NCBI GenBank assembly: GCA_016742095.1
Contig: JACVCJ010000009.1
Location: forward strand, 51,653 to 115,652
Source of the DNA: Bacteroidia bacterium
GTDB taxonomy: Bacteria; Bacteroidota; Bacteroidia; CAIKAF01
Length of the DNA stretch: 64,000 nucleotides
Direction: 5' to 3'
The notes under the pieces are model-generated. The model had not been told where the DNA came from, did no database searches, and was given only the letters and a program-made list of their open reading frames with translations. Shown in pieces: positions 27,443-40,400 of this stretch (position 1 is its first letter; each line of letters opens with the position of its first letter). The translations under genes were made by a program, and so were the position numbers.

Positions 27443-28521
27443 TAATACTTAGTAATTTTTATAGTGTCAAAGGTATGAATGCTTTTCAGTTGCAGGAAAT
27501 AAATCCCGGGGGGAAATGCCTGCAGGTCGATATCGGCCTGTTTGCCACTGCGTAAAAGCCGCCCTTCGGACGACAGCAGATGCCAGTATTCAAGGGCCTC
27601 TGCCGATTTTATACGTACGCTTTCCGCGGTGGGGTTCGGGTATACCGTAAATTTCTGTGCGGCAGCGCCCGGGTCCAGCCCCAGGGTATTGGCCCTGAAG
27701 TACATGGTAGCGCACCAGTTCTGGATGGGACTGAAACCATCGGCCGTAGAATCCTGGCCGGCAACTCCGTCGCACTCCGTATAGATATTGCCGCCGGCCG
27801 TGGTGGGCAGCAGATCGTTAAAGTCTTTGTAGTAGGCGTAGGAATTCGGGTAAAAAGGCGTGAGGTTGGGTTTTTCGTTGATACCGCAGGAGCCGTTAAA
27901 ACTGAAGCCCGCCGCCAGCAACAGGGTATCCTGCTGGGGAGCCAGGAAACGGATGCGGATGGCCACCGGCACAATGCCCGTATACCAGATAGCCGGGTAA
28001 AGACGCAGCGTATAGGCCGTATCCAGCGTGTTGGACGTAAAAAAACGCGTGGATGTAATGAGGGTATCCGCCTCAAAAACCGTACTGAGCGGATGCCAGG
28101 AAGCGTCTGTATTCGAAAATTCAATAATGATCGTGTCGTTGCCGGAAGAAAGCTTTTTGTGGGCCAGCAGCAGGTCGATGCTATCGAGCCGGATGGCCGT
28201 GAGGTACGAAAGAGCATACCCTTCGGCACTGCCGAATTTGGGAAAAGTATCCGGACGGATCACCGCATAGGCAATCGGGTTGGTGCCCCGTTCGCTCAGC
28301 TGCCAGAATCCGCGGCGGTAATTGGCTGCACCGGCCATGGCTTCTTCTTCGCGGTCGAGATCCACCACAAATTCATCAAAACCGGCTTTGGCCGTATTCT
28401 GCTGTCCGCCCGTAACCACCGCTTTTACCGGGTAGGGACCGTGCGTCCACTCGTACGACTGCGCATGCGCCGCTACGGCAAAAAGGCAGGCTGTAAAAAA
28501 TGCGGATAAATGTCTGAGCAT
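27442..28521 (-). CDS. T9SS type A sorting domain-containing protein
   Basis: Signal MLRHLSAFFTACLFAVAAHAQ; FTVYPNPTAESVRI...PPGIYFLQLKSIHTFDTIKITKY. Confidence 0.88.
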   Translation of the reverse strand: MLRHLSAFFTACLFAVAAHAQSYEWTHGPYPVKAVVTGGQQNTAKAGFDEFVVDLDREEEAMAGAANYRRGFWQLSERGTNPIAYAVIRPDTFPKFGSAEGYALSYLTAIRLDSIDLLLAHKKLSSGNDTIIIEFSNTDASWHPLSTVFEADTLITSTRFFTSNTLDTAYTLRLYPAIWYTGIVPVAIRIRFLAPQQDTLLLAAGFSFNGSCGINEKPNLTPFYPNSYAYYKDFNDLLPTTAGGNIYTECDGVAGQDSTADGFSPIQNWCATMYFRANTLGLDPGAAAQKFTVYPNPTAESVRIKSAEALEYWHLLSSEGRLLRSGKQADIDLQAFPPGIYFLQLKSIHTFDTIKITKY

Positions 28522-28591
28522 AGCGGCAAAAGTAAAATAAAAAAAGTGCTTACCGTTTTGCAAGCGCTTTTAAAACGAAAAGCCGTCTGAA

Positions 28592-29734
28592 TTATTTTAC
28601 GATCATGCGTTTTGTAACGGTGGCCCCGTTCACGGTGAGACCATATACGTATATGCCGGCGCTGAGGCCCTGCACATCGAGCGGTAATGTATAGGTACCC
28701 GGCGTATGGTAGCCCAGGTACTGCCGGCGCAGCGTACGCCCGCTTACGTCCGTAAGATGCCAGTATACGTCGCCGTTCACCTGCAGGTGGTATTTTACCG
28801 TGGTTTGCCCGCTGAAGGGATTGGGCGTATTCTGTTCGATGCCGAAACCTTTGGCCTCGGTCTCTTCTACCGACGTATAATCGGTATAGGCCACCTTATA
28901 CCACAGGTGCCAGTTCTGCGTGGCAAAATAGTAGTTGAGCCCGTTCTGCTGGTACACGAGATTGGACGTATTGGATACGGCGGGCAGGTACACCAGTTGT
29001 CCGTAGCTGGTCTTAAAATTCGTAGCTGCTTCGCAGAGTCCGTTGCCGTTGCCATCTACATAACCGGCGGCCAGCTGCAGGGTATCGGCGTCCGGGGCCT
29101 CAAAGCGCAGGTTAAAGGCCAGGCGCTGACCGGCAGGTACCGTATACTGCGGGTTCCAGGCCAGTACGTCCAGGTTCTGCGGATCGGTAAAATTGCCTGT
29201 GGTCGAATCGGCAGAAGACCAGAGCACCACGTTGGGATTGGGACTCCCGGCAGTCTGACCAATAAGCTGGGCCGTAAGTTTGTTGAACTGGCCCGAGCTG
29301 TTCTTATGGTTCACAAAAGCGAACAGGGAATCGATATACAGGGACCACTGCGGGTTGTAAGGAGCCTGCGTGAGCGTGGTGTATAGCTGCGGTGTGCCTG
29401 CGATCTTGCGCGGCAGATCCACAAGACTGGTGTAGCCGGTAACGAAATCGTCTATTTTTACCGTGGCACTTATAAAACAGTTCTTAAAGCCGATGGTATC
29501 GTCGATGGTATACAGGGAATTCAGGGGCCAGATGTACCAGTCGTCGTCCAGGTTGGCCACGCTGTAATCGAGATAGAGGTCCATAAGGCCTTTTTCCTGC
29601 ATGGGTGCAGCCTGAAGCAACGCAGGGTTTACGGGCAGTTTGCGCAGAGTTGCCGGTGCGGAGACCTGTATGTGCTGAGCGTGCAAAAGCCCGCCCCATA
29701 AGGCCGCAAAGAGGAGTAACAGTCGGATGTTCAT
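28592..29734 (-). CDS. T9SS type A sorting domain-containing protein
   Basis: Signal; FGIEQNTPNPFSGQTTVKYHL...SAGIYVYGLTVNGATVTKRMIVK. Confidence 0.9.
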   Translation of the reverse strand: MNIRLLLLFAALWGGLLHAQHIQVSAPATLRKLPVNPALLQAAPMQEKGLMDLYLDYSVANLDDDWYIWPLNSLYTIDDTIGFKNCFISATVKIDDFVTGYTSLVDLPRKIAGTPQLYTTLTQAPYNPQWSLYIDSLFAFVNHKNSSGQFNKLTAQLIGQTAGSPNPNVVLWSSADSTTGNFTDPQNLDVLAWNPQYTVPAGQRLAFNLRFEAPDADTLQLAAGYVDGNGNGLCEAATNFKTSYGQLVYLPAVSNTSNLVYQQNGLNYYFATQNWHLWYKVAYTDYTSVEETEAKGFGIEQNTPNPFSGQTTVKYHLQVNGDVYWHLTDVSGRTLRRQYLGYHTPGTYTLPLDVQGLSAGIYVYGLTVNGATVTKRMIVK

Positions 29735-29786
29735 GTAAGTTGCAATGTGTTTAGTAAAGCGAACTTACAAAAAACCAATTAATTAT

Positions 29787-32657
<2,871 letters not shown>

Positions 32658-32808
32658 GGAAGTTAATGCTGTAAAAAAATCACACAAAAGTAATCTTTTA
32701 ATAGCGTATCCGGATGCCTGTGAATACCTTTTGATATTTTTTATCAGGGAGGCATTTTTACGGCATTTTGTAGCCCTTTGCCGCAGGATTTTGTTACTTT
32801 GCTTCCTG

Positions 32809-33576
32809 ATGAAACAATATATCCTTCTTATCTTCCTGGCCCTGGGCAGTAAAATGGCCGCCGCACAGTCAGGCATACAGCCCTGGCGCAAACCGTTCCG
32901 GCAGGCCGAGATCGTTTCGTACGACAGCAGCCGTGTGGTATACCTCAGCAAAAAGAAAAAAGAAAAAGAGATCCCGGCCCGGCGCCTGCAGTTCATACAG
33001 AAGGACGGCCGCTACTTTTACCCGCAGGACTATGCCTATTTCCTTACCGGCCGTATGCTGCCCTGCCGTTTCGATCACATGAAGGACAGTTCCCGTTATG
33101 TATTCCGCAAAGCGGGAGGCGGACTAAAGACCATCCGTAAGAACGCCCTGCTGCTGTATACACAGAACGGCGCCGAAAAGATGGTATTTACGCCTTACAT
33201 CAGCATGTACGATTCCGTTTCGGTGCCCATGGCCCGTGCCTATGCCGACGGAGGCCGCGATGCCCGCCGTTTTTACCGCAACGACTACGGCCTGTATCTC
33301 AATGCGGCCATCGGCCTGGTGAGCGGCTATTTCCTGGGCCCCTACGGCCTTATTGCACCGGCGGTGTATACCGGCATCGAATCTTCGGTACGGCCATCCC
33401 TGCGGAGCAAAAAACTGCTGCGCCTTACGGCCGGACGTATACAAAACGACGAAGAATACCGCCGGGGTTTTACCGCCCAGGTTAAAAAACGCAAGGCCCT
33501 GTTCTCCGGTATCGGCGGAGCGGCCGGGTTCATTATCGGGTTTGGCGTACTGGAATATCAAAAAAGCAAAGAATAA
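32809..33576 (+). CDS. Hypothetical secreted/membrane protein
   Basis: Signal MKQYILLIFLALGSKMAAAQ; Gly-rich hydrophobic C-terminus GIGGAAGFIIGFGVLEY. Confidence 0.7.
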   Translation: MKQYILLIFLALGSKMAAAQSGIQPWRKPFRQAEIVSYDSSRVVYLSKKKKEKEIPARRLQFIQKDGRYFYPQDYAYFLTGRMLPCRFDHMKDSSRYVFRKAGGGLKTIRKNALLLYTQNGAEKMVFTPYISMYDSVSVPMARAYADGGRDARRFYRNDYGLYLNAAIGLVSGYFLGPYGLIAPAVYTGIESSVRPSLRSKKLLRLTAGRIQNDEEYRRGFTAQVKKRKALFSGIGGAAGFIIGFGVLEYQKSKE

Positions 33577-34440
33577 ATGCAGAAAGGGCTGCGCATACTT
33601 TTCTTCGGGAACCTGTGGGTGGCGGGCGGAGGTGTATGCTTTACCCTGCTGGTGCAGCATACCTTACTGGGAGAACCCATGCCGGAGAGCACCCTGCTGT
33701 TCATTTTCCTCGGCATTTTCAGTATTTACGGGGCACAACGCCTGATGCAGGTGCCCCATTACCGCAGCCACGGCACCAATGAACGACACCGCTGGATCCT
33801 GGAACATAAAGACACCCTTAAGTACGCCATCGGTACGGCCCTGGTACCGGCGGCCATACTGGCTTTTTTTATCCCGCTGCGGGCCTTGCTGCTGCTGCTT
33901 ATCCCCTTTGTGATCAGCATCCTGTACAGCCTGCCCATGCCCGAGATCCGCGGTAAACGAAGCCTGCGCGAAATTCCCCTGCTCAAATCCTTCCTGGTGG
34001 CCCTGAGCTGGACGCTCATCAGTGTAAACTTCAGCGGTTACAGTATGGACCCCGGCCTGTTCCGGCGCCCGGCACTCTACCTGCTGATGCCCGCCGTTTT
34101 CCTGTTCACCTGGGCCCTTACCATCCCGTTCGACCTGCGCGATATGGAACAGGACCGGCAGGACGAGGTGCTTACCCTGGGCCATACCCTCGGCGTACGC
34201 CGCATACGCCTGCTTGCCCTGCTTTCTCTCGGCTGCTGTGCCCTGCTTGTGCTTACGGGCTGGCTGCTGAAATTCTGGTCGCTTTCCGCCCTCTGCGCCT
34301 GGCTTTGCGCCTGCCTGTTCAGTGCCTGGTGCGTACGTAAGACCGGCCCGCAGTGCAGTCCTTTCTGGTTCGACGGCGTACTGGACGGATGCATGTACAG
34401 CGGCTTTCTCTTCTACCTAATTTTCAACCTGTTCCTGTAA
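33577..34440 (+). CDS. UbiA prenyltransferase-like membrane protein (divergent)
   Basis: Multi-pass; PFDLRDMEQDRQDEVLTLGHTLGVRR resembles the second UbiA Asp motif. Confidence 0.65.
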   Translation: MQKGLRILFFGNLWVAGGGVCFTLLVQHTLLGEPMPESTLLFIFLGIFSIYGAQRLMQVPHYRSHGTNERHRWILEHKDTLKYAIGTALVPAAILAFFIPLRALLLLLIPFVISILYSLPMPEIRGKRSLREIPLLKSFLVALSWTLISVNFSGYSMDPGLFRRPALYLLMPAVFLFTWALTIPFDLRDMEQDRQDEVLTLGHTLGVRRIRLLALLSLGCCALLVLTGWLLKFWSLSALCAWLCACLFSAWCVRKTGPQCSPFWFDGVLDGCMYSGFLFYLIFNLFL

Positions 34441-34527
34441 GTACCGCAGCATATTCATAGTTGCCTGTTGAAATTATTTGACCCGGCGGCGCAGGTACCC
34501 GGGCTTTGAGGTCGTACTTTCGCAGTA

Positions 34528-35427
34528 ATGAATGCACGCGAACTAAAAGCTCTGATCAGTCTGCTCGACGACTCGGACCGGGAGGTCTTCGGGAATGTTC
34601 GCGAGAAGCTCGTTTCGCTGGGCCCGGAAGTAATCCCCGACCTCGAAAGCGTATGGGAAGGCACTTTCAACACCGAACTGCAGCAACGCATCGAAGAGAT
34701 CATTCACCACATACAGCTCGGCGAAATTACCCTGCTGTTCAATGAATGGATCGACCAGGGCGCTAAAGATCTGCTGCGCGGCATCATACTCGTGGCGCGT
34801 TACCAGTACCCCGACCTGGAAGAAGACAAGATACACCAGTTCGTGGGCCGGCTCAAAAAAGACATCTGGATGGAGATCAATCATTCACAGACCGCCCTGG
34901 AACAGTGCAAGGTATTTAACCACGTATTTTACGGCATTCACCAGTTTGCCGCCAATACTACCAATTACCAGGCGCCGGAGAACAACTACATCAATAAACT
35001 GATCGAAAGTAAAAAAGGCAATGCCGTTACGCTGGCCGCCCTGTACATGGTGGTGGCCCAGTCGCTGGAACTGCCCGTGTACGGCGTGAACCTGCCCGAA
35101 CACTTTATTCTCTGCTGGCTCGATAAAAGTGAGATCACCCGCCTGCTGCTGGGCAAAACGCACACGCCTGTACTGTTTTATATGAACCCGCTGAACCGGG
35201 GGGCCGTCTTCAGCCGCCGCGAGATCGACGCCTTCCTGATGCAGAGCAAGATAGACCCACGGGACAATTACTATACGCCTGCACCCAATCATACGCTGAT
35301 CGTACGCATGTTCAACAACCTGATCTCGTATTACAGCCGCGAGGGCCGGCCCGAAAAAGCCGCCGAGCTTAGCGCCCTGAAAGAGAACATCCTGTCCCGC
35401 ATCGAAGGGGCCGAAAATGCGGAATAA
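34528..35427 (+). CDS. SirB1/transglutaminase-like family protein
   Basis: NNYINKLIESKKGNAVTLAALYMVVAQSLELPVYGVNLPEHFILCWLD. Confidence 0.85.
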   Translation: MNARELKALISLLDDSDREVFGNVREKLVSLGPEVIPDLESVWEGTFNTELQQRIEEIIHHIQLGEITLLFNEWIDQGAKDLLRGIILVARYQYPDLEEDKIHQFVGRLKKDIWMEINHSQTALEQCKVFNHVFYGIHQFAANTTNYQAPENNYINKLIESKKGNAVTLAALYMVVAQSLELPVYGVNLPEHFILCWLDKSEITRLLLGKTHTPVLFYMNPLNRGAVFSRREIDAFLMQSKIDPRDNYYTPAPNHTLIVRMFNNLISYYSREGRPEKAAELSALKENILSRIEGAENAE

Positions 35428-35491
35428 ATACGGACTGCTTTTTGTTTATTTTGAATTATTCTAAATAAGTGCAATTTCGTATCTTTGCGCC

Positions 35492-35917
35492 ATGCAAAGC
35501 ATACCGGAAACCGAAGCCGAAATTATCGAAGAGTTCAGCCTTTTTGACGACTGGATGGACAAATACGAATACATCATCGAGCTGGGCAAAAACCTTCCGC
35601 TGATCGACGAAGCATACAAAAACGAGGAACATCTTATCAAAGGCTGCCAGAGCCGCGTATGGATACATGCCGAAGCACAGGACGACTGCGTGGTATTTAC
35701 GGCCGACAGCGACGCCATTATCACCAAAGGGATCGTGGCCCTGCTGATACGCGTACTTTCCGGACAGAAAGCGTCGGATGTGGCCGATGCCGACCTGCGT
35801 TTTATCGACACCATCGGTCTTAAGGAACACCTTACCCCTACCCGGAGCAACGGACTTGTGAGCATGGTTAAACAAATGAAGGCTTTTGCAGCCGGACTGC
35901 AGAAGGTAAACGGATAA
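35492..35917 (+). CDS. sufE: SufE family protein
   Basis: EIIEEFSLFDDWMDKYEYIIELGKNLPLI, LIKGCQSRVWIHA. Confidence 0.95.
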   Translation: MQSIPETEAEIIEEFSLFDDWMDKYEYIIELGKNLPLIDEAYKNEEHLIKGCQSRVWIHAEAQDDCVVFTADSDAIITKGIVALLIRVLSGQKASDVADADLRFIDTIGLKEHLTPTRSNGLVSMVKQMKAFAAGLQKVNG

Positions 35918-35927
35918 CGACATTACA

Positions 35928-36239
35928 ATGACTGCACAGCAACTGGAAGACGAAGTAGTACGCACGATCAAAACCATTTTTGATCCGGAGATCCCCGTGG
36001 ATATCTACGAACTCGGACTTATATACGAAATACGCATTACCGAAGACAATGAAGTGACCGTGGTCATGACGCTGACCACGCCCAACTGTCCTTCGGCCGA
36101 AGAACTGCCCCGCGAGGTGGAAGACAAGGTGAATGCCATCGAAGAGGTGAAAAAGACCGATGTGGTCATTACCTTCGATCCGCCCTGGGATAAAGATATG
36201 ATGAGCGAAGAAGCACAGCTCGAACTTGGCTTTCTGTAA
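35928..36239 (+). CDS. DUF59/MIP18-like SUF-associated protein
   Basis: TIFDPEIPVDIYELGLIYEI, MTLTTPNCPSAEELPREVEDKV, FDPPWDKDMMSEEAQLELGF. Confidence 0.93.
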   Translation: MTAQQLEDEVVRTIKTIFDPEIPVDIYELGLIYEIRITEDNEVTVVMTLTTPNCPSAEELPREVEDKVNAIEEVKKTDVVITFDPPWDKDMMSEEAQLELGFL

Positions 36240-36240
36240 C

Positions 36241-36765
36241 ATGGACACGAACGAAGACCTCATTATAAATAAAGTAGCGCAAAGCGGCATTCTTACCCTG
36301 GATATGCAGGACCTGGCCGCCGCAGCATCTACCGCCGTGCTGGACCTGGCCACACTGCTGGAAGAGGAATTTATCCTGCGCGAAAAACGGTTCCGCGAAA
36401 AGCTGGAACAACTGGACACTGCGCCTTACCAAAACGCATACGTAGCCGTGTATTGCAGTACCGACGCCATTATACAGCCCTGGGCCTGGATGCTGCTGAT
36501 GCAGAAATTACAGGGTACTGCCGCACAGGCATTTCTCTGCCACCCGGACGAACTGCGCACACGCATTGTGCTGCACAAAATAGAACGGGAGCTGAACACT
36601 GCCGATTACAACGATGCCCGCGTGATCATTAAAGGTTGCGGTGCCGCCTGGGTAACGCCCGAATGCTACCTGCAGGCAACCCAGAAGCTGCTGCCCGTGG
36701 TAAAAAGCCTTATGTATGGTGAGCCCTGCAGTACCGTGCCTGTATACAAGAAAAAGAAGCAGTAG
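36241..36765 (+). CDS. DUF2480 family protein
   Basis: VDLATLL-like DLATLLEEEFILREKRFREKL, CSTDAIIQPWAWMLL, YNDARVIIKGCG. Confidence 0.82.
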   Translation: MDTNEDLIINKVAQSGILTLDMQDLAAAASTAVLDLATLLEEEFILREKRFREKLEQLDTAPYQNAYVAVYCSTDAIIQPWAWMLLMQKLQGTAAQAFLCHPDELRTRIVLHKIERELNTADYNDARVIIKGCGAAWVTPECYLQATQKLLPVVKSLMYGEPCSTVPVYKKKKQ

Positions 36766-36911
36766 ATCATCACAATACTAATTTACAAGACACGGAATAA
36801 CAAACACTTGAACGTAAAATTTCCGTTCGGCTTCATCACAGAATGAATCCATAAGCTATGATATGGAACGGTTTATATCCTATATTTCGGTGATATAAAA
36901 CTAAATAACCG

Positions 36912-37394
36912 ATGAAAGTCAACCTTAAAACCTTTATTGTAATTGCTGCCGGAGCTGTACTGGTTGCCGCCTGCGATCCTGTGGACACCCGCGAAATGCA
37001 GGCAGAGAATGCCAGCGGACAAAACCTTACCCTTGTACTTACCAAAGAGATACCTGCCGCAGACAGCGCTTCCGTGGATGCCTTTTTTGCCACCCCGGGC
37101 TGTGGTGTAAACAACCAGGCACAAACGGCAGGTGGCATGGTTTTTTGCCGCACCGGCTGCCCCTTTCCCAACGGACAAAAATTTACACTGAGCCTGCGCA
37201 CGGATTACGGCGGCCTGAAACCGGATAAAAAGCCCAATGCATACGACCTGCGCTTCTGGGAAAAATGCGATTCCTTTTATATAGACAACAAGACCCTGCT
37301 GCGCGATCCGAAACAGCTCAGCAACTGGATGTATAAAACGCAGAAACGATATACCACCGCTACATTCCGTATCGGGCCGCAGGACCTGCAATAG
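36912..37394 (+). CDS. Hypothetical lipoprotein
   Basis: FIVIAAGAVLVAAC lipobox. Confidence 0.65.
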   Translation: MKVNLKTFIVIAAGAVLVAACDPVDTREMQAENASGQNLTLVLTKEIPAADSASVDAFFATPGCGVNNQAQTAGGMVFCRTGCPFPNGQKFTLSLRTDYGGLKPDKKPNAYDLRFWEKCDSFYIDNKTLLRDPKQLSNWMYKTQKRYTTATFRIGPQDLQ

Positions 37395-37401
37395 GTCCGC
37401 A

Positions 37402-37441
37402 TAAAAAAACGGGAAGCCCTCTGCCGGCCCCCCGTTCTCTT
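37402..37441. terminator. Bidirectional hairpin terminator between convergent genes
   Basis: AACGGGaaGCC...GGCcccCCCGTT with flanking A7 on the left and TCTCTTTT on the right. Confidence 0.6.
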
Positions 37442-37467
37442 TTACAGGCATGAATCGTTCAATATCT

Positions 37468-40400
37468 TCAACGCAGCACGTTCACAAAGCCGCGTAGTTC
37501 TTTCTGGTCACCGGCCAGTTCGGTGTATCGTATCACGTACACATAAGAATCTTCTTTTACGGGTTTGCCGGAGGCCATGTGCATTCCGTTCCAGCCCTGG
37601 TAAATATCCTGAGAGCGGAACACCAGTCCGCCCCAGCGGTCGTACACCTGCAGATCGTATCCGGTTATGTACGACAGCGAAGGCCGCCATACATCGTTCA
37701 GTCCGTCGTAACCCGGTGTAAATGTATTGGGAATGTATACATTGGTAACGGGCAGCACGGTAATAAGTAAACTCAGGGTATCGGTACAACCCAGCGAATT
37801 GCTCACGATCTGGTGCACCAGGTATTCTCCCGTTTCGGGGAAGGTATGCACCGGCTGCGGATCTTTATAGGTAGTGCCCTCGCCCATATCGTAAAACCAG
37901 GTTTCGGCATACAGGGCTTCATTTATAATGTGTACAGTGGGGTTATCCATGTCGATAACGGCCGAAGTAACGGTAAAGCCGGCTTCCGGGTGCGGTGTAA
38001 CGTTAATGTAATTGCTGCGTGTAAGCTGATCGGAACAGCCGAAGGCGTTTTCGGCATACAGCGTAACACTGAAGCTGCCCGCGTGCAGGTAGGTATACAG
38101 CGGACCGCTCACCGTGGAACTGTCGCCCGTACCGAAACTCCACTCATACCGGATACCCGGTTGCACCGTGGTATTATTGGTAAACTGTACCGGCAGCGGG
38201 TTACAACCGATCAGCGGGGCCGCCGTAAAATCGACCACCGGCGAAGGCAGTACCACAAAGGGATGCGTGGTTAGCGGACTTACACAATTATTTTCCGTCA
38301 CCTGCAGGCTGATGTTGAAGCTGTCCAGGGTACCATCGCCCAGGGTATAGGGGCCCTGTCCGTTTCCCGATACCACCTGCACACCGTCAAAATCCCAGTC
38401 ATACTGTGCAGCCGGGCTGGCCGTTCCGGTATAGCTGAGTATACTCGTCTGCCCGGCACAGATGCCCGCGGCCACGTTAAAATCAGAGGTCGGAATGGGA
38501 TGCACTACCACCAGCTGGGTATCCGGTACAGATACGCAGTTATTTTCCGTTACCGTAAGGATCACCTGCGGATTCCCGGCATTGGCATAACTTACCTGTA
38601 AAGGGCCCTGCCCGCTTCCGGACTGGATAACACCCGGAGCTGTCACCCAGTTGTACTGAGCCGCGGCCGATGCCGTTCCGGTATAGGTAAAAATGGCCGC
38701 CTCGCTCGTGCAGACCTCCGGAGTGACCGTAAAAGTGGCCGTGGGTACCGGGTACACCGTTATGTTGTGTTGCACCGTATCCGAAATACAGCCGAATTCA
38801 CTTACCTGAAGGCCCAGGCTGTATGTACCTGCCGCTGCCGTCCAGCCGGTTTGCTGCGGTTCTGCCCCGCTCAGTACCTGCGATCCGCCGGAGAAGAACC
38901 AGTCGTAATTCGCCGCGGCCGATGCCGTTCCCGTGTATACGAGCGTAGCATTCGCGTTGTCGCAGATCTGTGTATCGGCGTCGAATGTTGCCGTAGGTTT
39001 GGGGCGCACGATCAGTGTATCCTGGTACAGTGGCGATACACAGCCGTTTTCCGTTACCGTAAGCGTGAGTATTTTATTCCCGGGCGCGCTCCATTGTATA
39101 TCGTAAGGTCCTTCGTTGCTACCGGAGACGATCGTTCCCGAGTCGAAATTCCAGGTATAGGCAGCTGTCGGAGAGCCAGTGCCGGTGTACGTGACCGTGG
39201 CCTGGTCATAAATACATATTTCCGCCGGAATGCTGAAGTTGCCCGTAGGCACCTCGTACACCCGGATGCTGTCTGCAAAAAGAGCAGAACTGCAGCCGTA
39301 CTGCGCTACCGTAAGTGTAACGGTATGCATGCCCGTATCCGGCCAGTGTACCTGGTACGGGCCCTGTCCCACCCCGGAAACTACAATGCCGCCATCGAAA
39401 TTCCAGGCATAGGTAGCCGCCGGCCCCATATTGCCCGTGTAGCTGATGCCCACGTTCTGACCCTGGCAGGTCTGCGGTACCGAGAATGCAAAGCCTGCAA
39501 CCGGTACGGGATTTACCGTAACGGTAACGGCGTCTGTCTGCGGACAGGCCGTAGGGTTATTGGCCAGGGTGGTGGTTACGGTGTATACCTGTGTAATGGG
39601 CGTATTACCATTATTCACCAGGTGTACAAAAGGATCGGATATATTGGTCTGGCTAAGGCCCGTGGCCGGAGACCAGGAATAATTGTAGTTCACACTGTCC
39701 GCGGTGCCGATCTGCACACTGTCGCCCGAACAGTACGCTACGTCCGGGCCGGCATCAGCATCGGCCATTTCGGCATAAATAACCACATTGCGCAGGGAAT
39801 GGCGGTCGTTGAACGCGCCCGAACCCGATGTAAAACCCATGTAGCCCGTAAAATTGATGGGCGAATTGATGTTATTCAGCCATACCACATTGTTGATGCT
39901 AACCGTAATAAAACCGTTATCATAAACGATGCGGGCGGAATTATAGTTGTTGGATCTTATAAAATCGAGGTTGCCCGCGGTATTGTTCACTTTTTGGATG
40001 CCGGCGATACATTCGTCGTACCCCGTGCCGTTGAACAGCTGTACTTCGGGATTGGCCCCGCAGCCGTTGTCGAACGTATCAAAAACCACCTTAAGACCGG
40101 TGGCCGCAGCCGGAATGCCCACGCCCGCACCTACCACAAAACCTACGGGAGGCGTGGTAAGAAAGCAGAAGGCGATACCGTCGGCCCCGTTGCCGTCAAA
40201 AATGCGGAATTCAAAATCGACGGTCCATTTGGTACATACGCTGGGGTCTATCGGCTGACTGTAAAAAACCGCCCCGCTGGTCGTGTTAACGGGCGGTATC
40301 AGGATGAGTTCGTTACTGAAACCATCGGCATCTCCGGGTGTATCGCCGATCGCCGCTGCACCGGTAAGGTTCCAGCCGCCGGTGTTCATCACGGGACTTC

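Noticed and set aside
38260-39510. Regularly spaced repeats considered as CRISPR-like
   Set aside because: Period ~250 bp, in-frame and coding for PKD-like domains; not 25-40-bp repeats with unique spacers.
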